The notes below the pieces were generated by a model. That model saw nothing but the letters and a program-made list of their open reading frames with translations. It did no database searches and was not told the origin of the DNA. From assembly GCA_944319915.1 (NCBI GenBank), contig CALUEY010000005.1, positions 78,547 through 142,546 on the forward strand: DNA of 64,000 nucleotides. Direction: 5' to 3'. Numbering within the stretch: position 1 is the stretch's first letter; every line of letters starts with the position of its first letter. Below are positions 32,882 through 41,735 of the stretch, piece by piece. Position numbers and translations under genes: made by a program. This DNA comes from an uncultured Prevotella sp. Lineage in GTDB: Bacteria > Bacteroidota > Bacteroidia > Bacteroidales > Bacteroidaceae.

Positions 32882-34153
32882 ATGAGAGAGAGAGGACTTT
32901 TGCAGAAGATACGCTGCGGAGTGGCCGATGCCAGCCGCATCTGGGCGGAAGAGATGCGGGGCGTGGTGCGTGACGAGGGCATGGTGATATTCTTCATCAT
33001 CGTGCCGCTGCTCTATCCGCTGCTTTACTCTTGGATATACAACAACGAGGTGGTGCGCGACGTGCCGGTGGCCGTGGTCGACGATTCGCGCTCGGCCATG
33101 AGCCGCGAGTTTGTGCGGCGGTGCGACGCCACGCCCGACGTTAGGGTGCTCTGCCACGCCAGCGACATGGACGAGGCGCGCTCACTGCTCAGCCGCCAGG
33201 TGGTGAGGGGCATCTACTACCTGCCTGCCGACTTCGCCACGCGCCCCGTGCGCATGGAGCAGACCGCCGTGGGCGTTTACTGCGACATGAGCCTCATGCT
33301 CACCTACAAGGCCGTTTACCAAACTGCCATGCTCGTGGCCCTCGACATGAATGCCAACCTACAGGTGCGCATGGCCGGCAACAGCACTGACCGCCAAGAC
33401 CTGCTCACCACCAGTCCGATGGCAGTGAGAAGCGTGCCGGTGTTCAATCCCGGCGGCGGTTACGGCTCGTTCCTGCTCCCAGCGGTGCTCATGCTCATCC
33501 TGCAGCAAACGCTCGTGCTCGGCATTGGCCTCTCGGCCGGCACCGCCCGCGAGCGCAACCGCTACCAAGAGCTTATCCCCTTCAGCCGCACATACCAGGG
33601 AACGTTCCGCATTGTGATGGGCAAGGCTATGTGCTACCTCATGATTTACGCCCTCATAGGCGCCTACCTTGCCATGGTTGTGCCGCGCCTGTTTGGTTTC
33701 GTGGTGCTGGCCAGCGGGCCTGCGCTGCTTGCCTTGATGCTGCCCTACGTGCTCGGGTGCATCTTCTTTGGCATGGTGGTGTCGTGCATCGTGCGCTACC
33801 GCGAGAACGTCATGCTGCTCGTGGTCTTCGCCTCCGTGCCGTTGCTGTTCCTCTCGGGCGTTTCCTGGCCCGGCAGCAATATGCCGTGGTTCTGGGAAAG
33901 CTTCTCGTGGCTCTTCCCCTCCACTTTCGGCATAAGGGCATTTGTAAGGGTAAACACCATGGGGGCGACCCTTGGCGACGTGGCTGCGGAGTGCCGTGCA
34001 CTGTGGTTGCAGGCCGGTGCTTACTTCGTGCTGGCCTGCGCGGTGTACCGCCACCAGATAATCCTATCGCGCCGCCATGCCCACGAGCGCCTCGACCTCA
34101 TACGCCGCAAGCGCGAGCTGCGCCGCAAGCTGCGCCTGCGCGCCGCAAGGTGA
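32882..34153 (+). CDS. ABC-2 type transporter permease, second
   Basis: A 423-residue permease with the same layout as the preceding one: an N-terminal helix (MVIFFIIVPLLYPLLYSWIY), a periplasmic domain beginning VPVAVVDDSRSAMSREFVRR, and a C-terminal half with five helices (for example LLPAVLMLILQQTLVLGIGL). The C-terminus is very basic (RHAHERLDLIRRKRELRRKL). The two permeases probably form a heterodimer and export a substrate through the adaptor and TolC. The energy source is unclear, since no ATPase is encoded nearby. Confidence 0.88.
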   Translation: MRERGLLQKIRCGVADASRIWAEEMRGVVRDEGMVIFFIIVPLLYPLLYSWIYNNEVVRDVPVAVVDDSRSAMSREFVRRCDATPDVRVLCHASDMDEARSLLSRQVVRGIYYLPADFATRPVRMEQTAVGVYCDMSLMLTYKAVYQTAMLVALDMNANLQVRMAGNSTDRQDLLTTSPMAVRSVPVFNPGGGYGSFLLPAVLMLILQQTLVLGIGLSAGTARERNRYQELIPFSRTYQGTFRIVMGKAMCYLMIYALIGAYLAMVVPRLFGFVVLASGPALLALMLPYVLGCIFFGMVVSCIVRYRENVMLLVVFASVPLLFLSGVSWPGSNMPWFWESFSWLFPSTFGIRAFVRVNTMGATLGDVAAECRALWLQAGAYFVLACAVYRHQIILSRRHAHERLDLIRRKRELRRKLRLRAAR

Positions 34154-34203
34154 GGCCCTGCGCGCATGAATGAGGCCCGCGCGCATCTTTATATCCAAGG
34201 ACC

Positions 34204-34234
34204 TTTGCCGTTTAAATAAAAAAACATACCTTTG
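34204..34234 (+). promoter_or_regulatory. Promoter of the PL4 lyase gene
   Basis: TTTG (34204-34207), 19 nt, TACCTTTG (34227-34234): full consensus match. An A/T-rich leader of about 50 nt follows before the ATG at 34293. Confidence 0.75.
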
Positions 34235-34292
34235 CATACTGCCTTCCATTATGCGATGATAACTATAACTATAAACTAAAAACTAAAGCAAC

Positions 34293-36191
34293 ATGAAACA
34301 ACGATTACTCATTGCGGCGGCGCTTGCCGCCATGCTGGGAATGGCCGCCCGGGCGCAGGATGACGTCTACATTGCTAAGGACGGCGAGAGCTACACCATG
34401 GGCAACGGTCTGGTGGAGCTGACCATAGGGATCAACGGGAGGATAAACAACTTGCACCTCAATGGCAAGACCAACGTGATAGGGAGCAGCGGGGTTTACT
34501 TCGACTACACGGCGGCATCTAACACTGGGCTCAACCCTACGGAGTCGCGCGTGGTGAAGCAAACGGCCGACTACGCCGAGGTGGTGTACAGCAACACCAA
34601 AGCCGACCTGCGCATCGACCAGGGCTTCATCATGCGCAAGGGCGTAAGCGGTGTTTACGTCTACGTAGTTGTACACGGCACGGACAAGTCGGCCAACGTC
34701 AACCTCAGGGAGGCGCGCGTTTGCACGCGCCTCAACTCGTCGTTCACCAATGGATACGTGGACGACACTATGCGCGGCAAGATTCCCACCAACCGCGAGA
34801 TGGAGGAGGCCGAAAAGGAAGAGAATACCATACAGGACGCCACCTACCGCATGGCCGACGGTTCCATCTACACCAAGTACAACTGGGCGCAGTACGTGGT
34901 GAACGACAGCTTGCACGGACTGATGAACATTAGCATGGGGGTGTGGAACATACCATGCAGTCACGAGTGGCTAAACGGAGGCCCAATGCGCCAGGAACTT
35001 ACCGTACACGCCACGAGCAAGTCGCCCATAACCATCCAGATGCTGCAGGGCGAGCACTTCGGCTCCTCGTCCCAGCATTACGAGGACGGCGAGAGCAAGA
35101 TATACGGCCCTTTCCTCATATACCTCAACAGCAGCTACAAGCAGGACGAGATGATTGCCGACGCCAAGCGCATGGCCTCGGAGCAGCAGGCGGAGTGGCC
35201 CTTCGAGTGGTTTGAGCATGAGCTTTACCAGAACGAGCGCGCCGCTGTGCGCGGCCGCCTCAGTGTTGCCACTGGCCAGGCCTGCGACAGCGTGATGCTC
35301 GTGCTGGCAGAGCCGGGCTCCGACCCTTACACGCAGGGCAAGGGATATATGTTCTGGACACTCACAGGCAAGGATGGCTCGTTCGAGATTCCCAATGTGC
35401 GCAAGGGTAACTACACTCTCTACGGTTATGCGACGAAAGGCGATGTGACCGACCAGCTGGAGCTTGAGGGGATAGAGGTGGGCGACGTCGACGTGAACCT
35501 CGGCACTGTGAGCTGGACACCGGTGCGCCTGGAGCGCCTGCTTTGGCAGATAGGCGAGAACAACCGCAAGTCGGACGGCTTCAGGTATAGCGATACGTGC
35601 CGCGCATACGGCCTTTGGGAGCTGCCGCCCGCCGACCTCAACTTTACCGTGGGGCAGAGCAGCGAGGCCGAAGATTGGTATTACGCGCAGACCAAGAACG
35701 GGGAGTGGACGGTGACGTTCGACGTGGACGAAGCCCTGTCGGGCAACGCCCTGCTCACGGCGTCGATGGCCGGGGTGACCAACAATCCCACGGTGACCAT
35801 CCTCGTAAACGGCAAGGAGATGGGCAAGTGGGCCTTGAGGCAAAACGATGCCGGCATCTACCGCAGCGCGGTGCTGGGCGGCAAGCACAGGGTGGAGACC
35901 TGCGAGTTTCCCGCATCGCTGCTCAAGCAAGGCACAAACACCGTCACTTTCACCATGTCGGGCATAGGGAAGAACGGCGGCGTAATGTGGGATTGCATAA
36001 AGCTTGAGGCCGGCAGCAGGGTCACCACGGGCATTTCGTCGGCCGGGGCGGCACCTGCAGACGGCCCAATAGAGCTGTTCACCGTTGGCGGGCAAAAGGT
36101 TGGAACCTTCGGCAGCTTTAGCGACATCAAGCTCAATAAGGGCATCTACATCTTCAGGCAAGGCTCACGGCAGGGCAAGGTTGCGCTCTGA
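34293..36191 (+). CDS. Rhamnogalacturonan lyase, polysaccharide lyase family 4
   Basis: Cleaves the rhamnose-galacturonate backbone of rhamnogalacturonan I by beta-elimination. The 632-residue secreted protein has a signal peptide (LIAAALAAMLGMAARAQ). The lyase domain is at about 25-310 (TMGNGLVELTIGINGRINNL, then FFDYTAAS-like and ARVCTRLNSSFTNGYVDD). A fibronectin-like domain is at about 315-405 (GSFEIPNVRKGNYTLYGYAT), and a carbohydrate-binding-like jelly roll is at about 410-585 (NTVTFTMSGIGKNGGVMWDC). The last 40 residues (LFTVGGQKVGTFG, then LNKGIYIFRQGS) resemble a T9SS C-terminal sorting domain. It starts a locus with GH35 and GH2 genes but has its own promoter. Confidence 0.85.
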   Translation: MKQRLLIAAALAAMLGMAARAQDDVYIAKDGESYTMGNGLVELTIGINGRINNLHLNGKTNVIGSSGVYFDYTAASNTGLNPTESRVVKQTADYAEVVYSNTKADLRIDQGFIMRKGVSGVYVYVVVHGTDKSANVNLREARVCTRLNSSFTNGYVDDTMRGKIPTNREMEEAEKEENTIQDATYRMADGSIYTKYNWAQYVVNDSLHGLMNISMGVWNIPCSHEWLNGGPMRQELTVHATSKSPITIQMLQGEHFGSSSQHYEDGESKIYGPFLIYLNSSYKQDEMIADAKRMASEQQAEWPFEWFEHELYQNERAAVRGRLSVATGQACDSVMLVLAEPGSDPYTQGKGYMFWTLTGKDGSFEIPNVRKGNYTLYGYATKGDVTDQLELEGIEVGDVDVNLGTVSWTPVRLERLLWQIGENNRKSDGFRYSDTCRAYGLWELPPADLNFTVGQSSEAEDWYYAQTKNGEWTVTFDVDEALSGNALLTASMAGVTNNPTVTILVNGKEMGKWALRQNDAGIYRSAVLGGKHRVETCEFPASLLKQGTNTVTFTMSGIGKNGGVMWDCIKLEAGSRVTTGISSAGAAPADGPIELFTVGGQKVGTFGSFSDIKLNKGIYIFRQGSRQGKVAL

Positions 36192-36212
36192 CCTTGGCTA
36201 TGATGGCATATG

Positions 36213-36259
36213 TGGCAAAGGCCGCCCGCTCGCACAATGCAGAGGGGCGGCCTTTGCCA
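36213..36259 (+). terminator. Hairpin after the PL4 gene
   Basis: TGGCAAAGGCCGCC (36213-36226) pairs with GGCGGCCTTTGCCA (36246-36259), a 14-bp perfect stem, 21 nt after the stop codon. No T run follows. Confidence 0.55.
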
Positions 36260-36305
36260 TGTATGGACACTGTATCATACTGCTTGAAGATTTATGTTCC
36301 GGGGC

Positions 36306-36336
36306 TTGCATTTGCTTGCTTTTTTTTGTAATTTTG
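36306..36336 (+). promoter_or_regulatory. Promoter of the GH35-GH2 pair
   Basis: TTG at 36306-36308 and TAATTTTG at 36329-36336, spacer 20 nt. The ATG at 36371 lies 34 nt downstream. Confidence 0.65.
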
Positions 36337-36370
36337 CACACAGCAAACCTGAAACAAATAATATATAGGT

Positions 36371-38416
36371 ATGGTGGATATGGTAAAAGCAGTGCCAAGA
36401 CTGCTTGGCCTGTTTTTGGCTGCGGCCTTGTCGGCACTGCCGTTGCGGGCTGGTGTGCCAGAGGTGAAGTGGGATTCGCGCAGCCTTATCATCGAAGGTA
36501 GGCGCGTGGTGCCCGTGATGGGCGAGGTGCATTACTCCCGCATACCCGCCGACGAGTGGGAGAGGGAGGTGCGAAAGATGAAGGAAGGCGGCGTGACGAT
36601 GGTGGCCAACTACGTGTTCTGGAACCATGTGGAGGAGCAGGAGGGCGTGTTCGACTGGAGCGGGCAGCGCGACCTGCGCCGCTTCCTCGAGATTTGCAAG
36701 GCCGAGGGGCTGCCCGTCATACTGCGCATCGGGCCGTTCTGCCACGGCGAGGTGCGCTGCGGAGGCATCCCCGACTGGGTGTTCGCCAAGGGATGCAAGA
36801 CGCGCGACGCCAACAGGGAGTTCATGTCGCTGGTCGATAAGCTCTACCGCCAGATTTATTCGCAGGTAATCGGGATGCAGTGGAAGGACGGAGGGCCGGT
36901 CATCGCCGTGCAGTTTGACAATGAGCAGCGCAACGGCAACTATCTCATGGCTCTGAAGAAGCTCGCCCTCTCCATAGGCTTCGACCTGCCGTTCTACACC
37001 CGCACGGGGTGGCCCGAGCTTACCAGGCCCGTGCCTTTCGGCGAGATGATACCGCTCTTCGGCGACTATGCCGATGGCTTTTGGGATCGCTCTACCAAGG
37101 AGACGGCCGGAAACTACTACAAGGCGTTCAACTTCAAGGCGTTCCGCAGCTCCACGGCGATAGCCACCGAGCAGCTCGGCGAGCAGCGGGAGAGCACGGC
37201 CCAGGGTGACGAACGCTATCCTTACTTCACTTGCGAGCTTGGCGGCGGCATGATACCGTCGTACCATCGCCGCGTATATATCTACCCCGAGGACGCTTAT
37301 TCCATGGCTGTGGTGAAGCTGGGCAGCGGCAGCAACCTGCTCGGGTACTATATGTACCACGGCGGAACCAACCCTGACGGCAAGTTGACGCACCTCAACG
37401 AGTGCCAGGCATCGCCCGCCACGAACTACAACGACTTGCCAGTGAAGAGCTATGAGTACTATGCCCCACTGGGCGAATACGGCCAGAGGCATCCTCATTA
37501 TTATATGTTGCGCAAGCTGCACCTCTTCATGCACGACTTCGGCGAGACGCTCGCGCCCATGGACGCCACCTTCCCTTGCCCGCAGGACATCAAGAAGGGC
37601 GACGACACACACCTGCGGTGGGCATACCGTTCGCTCGGCGACAGCGGCTTCGTGTTCGTGAACAACTATGAGCGTTTGCAGGAACTGACAGACAAGAAGG
37701 GCGTGCAGTTCGACGTGCTTGGCGTGAAATTCCCCCGCAAACCCATCACAATCCCTGCTGGAACGGTGTGCATCTTCCCTGTTAACATAGCCGGCATCAA
37801 GTATGCCACGGCGCAGCTGATAGCCAGCCGCGAAGGGAAGATATTCCTGGAGCAGATTAAGGGCGTGCCGACTGAGATTTGCGTTGACGGCAAGACGCTC
37901 AGGAACGTGAAGCCGCGCGGCACGGAGAAGCCTGTCTACGGAAACATTTACCTGCTTGATTCTGACGAAGCGGGTAGGCTCTTCCTGCCTATGTACGCTG
38001 TTGACGACCTCGCGGTAGGTGCCACTCTGACAAAGGTCAGGGAGGCAGGCGCACCCCGGCAGATTAAGATTGGCGTGCAGAAAGTGGCCGAGCAGCCCTC
38101 TGATGCCGACTTCGACGCGGCCGCCGTATATACCATCGGGCTGCCGGAGCCTCGCCTTCGCGACGGCCGCTTGCTGCGGATAGACTACCGTGGCGATGTG
38201 GCACGGCTCTATGCCGACGGCAAGCTCGTGGCCGACAACTTCTACAACGGCCGTCCGTTCTACATGGCTCTGTGGCGGCTGCCCGCCGATTGCCGCCAGC
38301 TGGAGCTGCGCATACTGCCGCTGCAGAATGACATGCCGGTATATTTCCCCCGCGAGGCCAACGTGAGTGAGCCGGGAGAGGAAGTGCTTAAAGTATCAGT
38401 AACCAACAGATTATGA
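36371..38416 (+). CDS. Glycoside hydrolase family 35 beta-galactosidase-like protein
   Basis: Predicted exo-acting beta-galactosidase, exported (signal-like LLGLFLAAALSALPLRAG). The TIM barrel shows VMGEVHYSRIPADEWEREVR, NYVFWNHVEEQEGVFDWSGQ, RIGPFCHGEVRCGGIPDWV, the acid/base region VIAVQFDNEQRNG (Glu185) and the nucleophile region YFTCELGGGM (Glu289). The usual family motif QxENEY reads QFDNEQ here, so the acid/base Glu is kept but its neighbours differ. C-terminal beta domains follow to residue 681. It overlaps the GH2 gene by 4 nt. It would act on galactan or arabinogalactan side chains of pectin; that is inference from the locus. Confidence 0.9.
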   Translation: MVDMVKAVPRLLGLFLAAALSALPLRAGVPEVKWDSRSLIIEGRRVVPVMGEVHYSRIPADEWEREVRKMKEGGVTMVANYVFWNHVEEQEGVFDWSGQRDLRRFLEICKAEGLPVILRIGPFCHGEVRCGGIPDWVFAKGCKTRDANREFMSLVDKLYRQIYSQVIGMQWKDGGPVIAVQFDNEQRNGNYLMALKKLALSIGFDLPFYTRTGWPELTRPVPFGEMIPLFGDYADGFWDRSTKETAGNYYKAFNFKAFRSSTAIATEQLGEQRESTAQGDERYPYFTCELGGGMIPSYHRRVYIYPEDAYSMAVVKLGSGSNLLGYYMYHGGTNPDGKLTHLNECQASPATNYNDLPVKSYEYYAPLGEYGQRHPHYYMLRKLHLFMHDFGETLAPMDATFPCPQDIKKGDDTHLRWAYRSLGDSGFVFVNNYERLQELTDKKGVQFDVLGVKFPRKPITIPAGTVCIFPVNIAGIKYATAQLIASREGKIFLEQIKGVPTEICVDGKTLRNVKPRGTEKPVYGNIYLLDSDEAGRLFLPMYAVDDLAVGATLTKVREAGAPRQIKIGVQKVAEQPSDADFDAAAVYTIGLPEPRLRDGRLLRIDYRGDVARLYADGKLVADNFYNGRPFYMALWRLPADCRQLELRILPLQNDMPVYFPREANVSEPGEEVLKVSVTNRL

Positions 38417-41265
38417 AGAAGTATCTGCTTTCATTGATGGCGCTGACCTGCATCGTGGCCAGCGCCCAGGATAGGATTGACCTCTCGGGCGAATGGAAAT
38501 TCGCGCAGGGAGACAGCCCCGAGTACAACGACAAGGTGACCCTGCCCGGCTCCATGCTCACCAACGGCAAGGGAGACGAGGTGACCGTGGAGACGAAATG
38601 GGTGAGTAGCCTCTACGATTCGTCGTTTTTCTTCAACCCATACATGGAAAAATACCGCCAGCCAGGCAAGATGAAGTTCCCGTTCTTCCTCACGCCAGAC
38701 AAGCACTACGTGGGCAATGCGTGGTACTCGCGCACGGTCAGAGTGCCTGAGTCGTGGAAAAAGCGCCGCGTGCTGCTCCACCTTGAGCGACCGCACATAG
38801 AGACCACGGTGTTCATAAATGGCCGTCAGGCAGGCCGCGACTCGTCGCTCAGCGTGCCGCACGTGTTCGACGTGACTGAGCTTCTGCTGCCGGGGCAAGA
38901 CAACGAGATTGCCATCAAGGTTTACAACGGCATTGAGAACGTATGCGTGGGTCAGGACTCGCACAGCGTAACCGACCAGACGCAGGGCGACTGGAACGGC
39001 ATTGTGGGCCTGATGGAGCTACAGTCGCGCCCCGAGTCCTACATAGCCAACGTGCAGGTTTATCCCGACATCGACGCGAAGGCCATCGGTGTGGAAGTCA
39101 AAGTGTGCGGCGGCAAGGGCAAGTATGACCTTAGCTTCAGCGTGGCTGGCCGCGACTACGAGCGCAAGAAACTCATTGCCGACAGCGATGGGGTGGTGAA
39201 GGTCACGCTGCCAATGGGCGATGACGTTAAGCTATGGGATGAGTTTACGCCCAATCTCTACACGCTCACCTCGGTGCTCGGCACCGACACCGTTAAGACT
39301 GACTTCGGAATGCGCAAGATTGAGGTGCGCGGACGCCAGTTCTACCTTAATGGGCGCCCCATCTGGATGCGCGGAACGGTGGAGAACTGCTGCTTCCCGC
39401 TCACGGGCTATCCGCCCACCGACGAGGCATCGTGGCTCGCGGTGTTCCGCAAGTGCAAAGAGTATGGGCTCAACATGATGCGCTTCCACTCGTTCTGCCC
39501 GCCCGAGGCAGCGTTCAGGGCTGCCGACAAGGTGGGCTTCTACCTGCAGCCCGAGGGGCCGTCGTGGCCCAACCACGGGGTGCGCCTGGGCCGTGGCATG
39601 AACATAGACAACTACCTCTTGCAGGAAACCGAGCGCATGGTGGAGGCCTACGGCAACCATCCTTCGTTCTGCATGTTGGCTGCCGGCAATGAGCCGGCGG
39701 GCGACTGGGTGACTTGGGTGGGCCGCTTCGTCGACCATTGGAAGCATACGGGCGACCGCCGCCGCGTGTATTGCGGTGCATCGGTGGGCGGCGGATGGGC
39801 CTGGGACCCCAAGAGCGAGTTCCACGTTAAGGGCGGAGCGCGCGGGCTCGACTGGGATAGCCGCGCCCCGCAGTCCACCGACGACTTCTTGCGCAGCATA
39901 ATGCAGGTGACGCAGAAAGGCCGCAAGCCTATAGTGTTCGACGTAAACGAGCCTTACCTCAGCCACGAGCTGGGGCAGTGGTGCGCGTTTCCCGACCTGG
40001 AGGAAACCTCGCAGTACACCGGGGCGTACAAAGCGCGCAACTTCGAGATATTCGCCGACCTCTTGAAAGACAACGGCATGGCCTCGCAGGCCCGGAAGTT
40101 CCTCATGGCCAGCGGCAAGTTGCAAACCCTGGCCTATAAATACGACGTGGAGCGCAACCTTCGCACGCCCGACTACGCTGGCTTCCAGATGCTCGCCCTC
40201 AATGATTACAGCGGGCAGGGCACGGCTCTCGTGGGCGTGCTCAACGTGTTCTGGCGCGAGAAGGGCTATTGCACCGCCGACCAGTGGAGCCGCTTCTGCT
40301 CGCCCATAGTGCCGCTGGCAAAGTTCCCCAAGTTTGTTTACACCAACGACGAGACGCTCCGTGTTGACGTGGAGATGTACAACGCATACCGCGAGACACT
40401 CCGCGACGCACTCACCGTATATACCATTTCCGATTCCAATGGAACGGAGGTGGCGCATGGACAACTCTATAATGGCGACATAACCGTGGGCAAGAACCGC
40501 GCCTTAGGCACCGTGACGCTGCCCCTGGCCGCATTCGGCGAACCGTCGAAGCTGCGCCTCACCGTGACGACTACGCCAAAGAACGACGTAGGCCAGCGGA
40601 TAGAGAACAGCTGGGAGTTCTGGGTGTATCCGGCCAAGACGCAGATGCCCCAGGCCAAGGGGGTGCTCGTCACCGACACGCTCGGCCCCGAGGCCATCGC
40701 CACGCTTAAGGAAGGCGGCCGCGTGCTTATCGCTGCGGCGGGCAAGGTGCGCTTTGGCAACGACGTGAAGCAAACCTACCTGCCCGTGTTCTGGAACACG
40801 AGCTGGTTCAAGATGCGCCCGCCCCACACCACCGGCGCCTACATTGACACCACCCACCCGCTTTTCCGCGACTTCCCTACCGACGATTGGACCAACCTCA
40901 ACTGGTGGGAGCTGGTGAACAAGGCGCAGGTGATGAACCTCCGCGACTTCCCCGCCGACTACCAACCGCCCGTGCAGCCCATCGACACATGGCACATAAG
41001 CCGCAAGCTCGGCATGGTGGTCGAGGCCAATGTGCTGGGCGGCAAGCTGCTCATGACCACCATAGACATTGACAGCAACCTTGATAGCCGCCCTGTGGCG
41101 CGCCAGATGCGCAAGGCCATGCTCAGCTATGTGGCGGGCGACGACTTCCGCCCGGCCATCACGCTATCCCCGCAGGTCATCACCAACCTGTTCGAGAAAG
41201 AGGCCCCGGCAGTGAACATGTTTACCAATGACTCGCCCGACGAGCTTAAGCCGAAGCTAAAGTAA
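38413..41265 (+). CDS. Glycoside hydrolase family 2 protein
   Basis: A 950-residue secreted (LLSLMALTCIVASAQ) exo-glycosidase of GH2. The N-terminal jelly-roll sugar-binding domain is at about 20-205 (NAWYSRTVRVPESWKKRRVL, then VFINGRQAGRD) and an immunoglobulin-like domain follows to about 300. The TIM barrel has YGLNMMRFHSFCPPEAAFRA, the acid/base region CMLAAGNEPAGDW (Glu427) and a candidate nucleophile region PYLSHELGQWCAFPD (Glu519). Long C-terminal beta domains follow. Substrate (galactose, glucuronate or other) cannot be read from sequence. Coupled to GH35 by an ATGA overlap; no SusC/SusD genes are near. Confidence 0.88.
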   Translation: MKKYLLSLMALTCIVASAQDRIDLSGEWKFAQGDSPEYNDKVTLPGSMLTNGKGDEVTVETKWVSSLYDSSFFFNPYMEKYRQPGKMKFPFFLTPDKHYVGNAWYSRTVRVPESWKKRRVLLHLERPHIETTVFINGRQAGRDSSLSVPHVFDVTELLLPGQDNEIAIKVYNGIENVCVGQDSHSVTDQTQGDWNGIVGLMELQSRPESYIANVQVYPDIDAKAIGVEVKVCGGKGKYDLSFSVAGRDYERKKLIADSDGVVKVTLPMGDDVKLWDEFTPNLYTLTSVLGTDTVKTDFGMRKIEVRGRQFYLNGRPIWMRGTVENCCFPLTGYPPTDEASWLAVFRKCKEYGLNMMRFHSFCPPEAAFRAADKVGFYLQPEGPSWPNHGVRLGRGMNIDNYLLQETERMVEAYGNHPSFCMLAAGNEPAGDWVTWVGRFVDHWKHTGDRRRVYCGASVGGGWAWDPKSEFHVKGGARGLDWDSRAPQSTDDFLRSIMQVTQKGRKPIVFDVNEPYLSHELGQWCAFPDLEETSQYTGAYKARNFEIFADLLKDNGMASQARKFLMASGKLQTLAYKYDVERNLRTPDYAGFQMLALNDYSGQGTALVGVLNVFWREKGYCTADQWSRFCSPIVPLAKFPKFVYTNDETLRVDVEMYNAYRETLRDALTVYTISDSNGTEVAHGQLYNGDITVGKNRALGTVTLPLAAFGEPSKLRLTVTTTPKNDVGQRIENSWEFWVYPAKTQMPQAKGVLVTDTLGPEAIATLKEGGRVLIAAAGKVRFGNDVKQTYLPVFWNTSWFKMRPPHTTGAYIDTTHPLFRDFPTDDWTNLNWWELVNKAQVMNLRDFPADYQPPVQPIDTWHISRKLGMVVEANVLGGKLLMTTIDIDSNLDSRPVARQMRKAMLSYVAGDDFRPAITLSPQVITNLFEKEAPAVNMFTNDSPDELKPKLK

Positions 41266-41316
41266 GGGTGAAAAGTAAAAGGATAAAATGGTGAAAAAGT
41301 AAAAGGGTGAAAATGT
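41266..41316. repeat. A-rich minisatellite after the GH2 gene
   Basis: Three imperfect units of the form GGTGAAAAAGTAAAA follow the stop codon and run into the terminator hairpin. Unit length is 15-17 nt, with small indels, as expected for slippage. Confidence 0.6.
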
Positions 41317-41354
41317 AAAAAGCTGCGCCAGCGGACAATGGCGCAGCTTTTTTA
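41317..41354 (+). terminator. Rho-independent terminator after GH2
   Basis: AAAAGCTGCGCCA (ending at 41330) pairs with TGGCGCAGCTTTT (from 41339), followed by a T-rich run TTTTTATT. Strong stem and T tract. Confidence 0.85.
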
Positions 41355-41447
41355 TTAATGTCCGCATCCATCCAATACTTGCAAATATGCAATTAAGCAA
41401 GCGCCCTGCGGCACCGGTTTCTCCGTATGCGCCATGGCACAACGTGA

Positions 41448-41482
41448 AACGGCCTGTATTCGGACTCCAAAACGGCACGTTC
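41448..41482. repeat. Intergenic repeat, copy F (two units)
   Basis: AACGGCCTGTAT at 41448 and AACGGCACGTTC at 41471 are 23 nt apart, one more than elsewhere, so this copy is decayed. No tail was found. The gap 41355-41672 otherwise shows no gene. Confidence 0.6.
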
Positions 41483-41672
41483 GGCAATGTGCTGGGAATC
41501 AGACGGTTGGCTGGAGCGGCTTTCGCTGCCACGGTTAACATAAAAATGTTAACGTCGGCATGGCCTATTGGATATACCGGGCGTATTGGGCTTTTGCAGG
41601 TATTCATTCTGTTTAATTTGTGCATTGCCTTGTCCCTTGCCATTCCCTGCAATACTTTTTAATATAAATCAT

Positions 41673-41703
41673 TTTGCCGTTAGCGGAATATGGGCTACCT
41701 TTG
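41673..41703 (+). promoter_or_regulatory. Promoter of the beta-barrel protein gene
   Basis: TTTG (41673-41676), 19 nt, TACCTTTG (41696-41703): full consensus match, 32 nt before the ATG. Confidence 0.75.
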
Positions 41704-41735
41704 CAAAATATTAAACACTCAGAAACCAAACCTGA

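Noticed and set aside
41387-41662. A 91-residue open frame over repeat copy F
   Set aside because: It crosses the repeat units, has no promoter and no similarity to a known family; its residues reflect the repeats.
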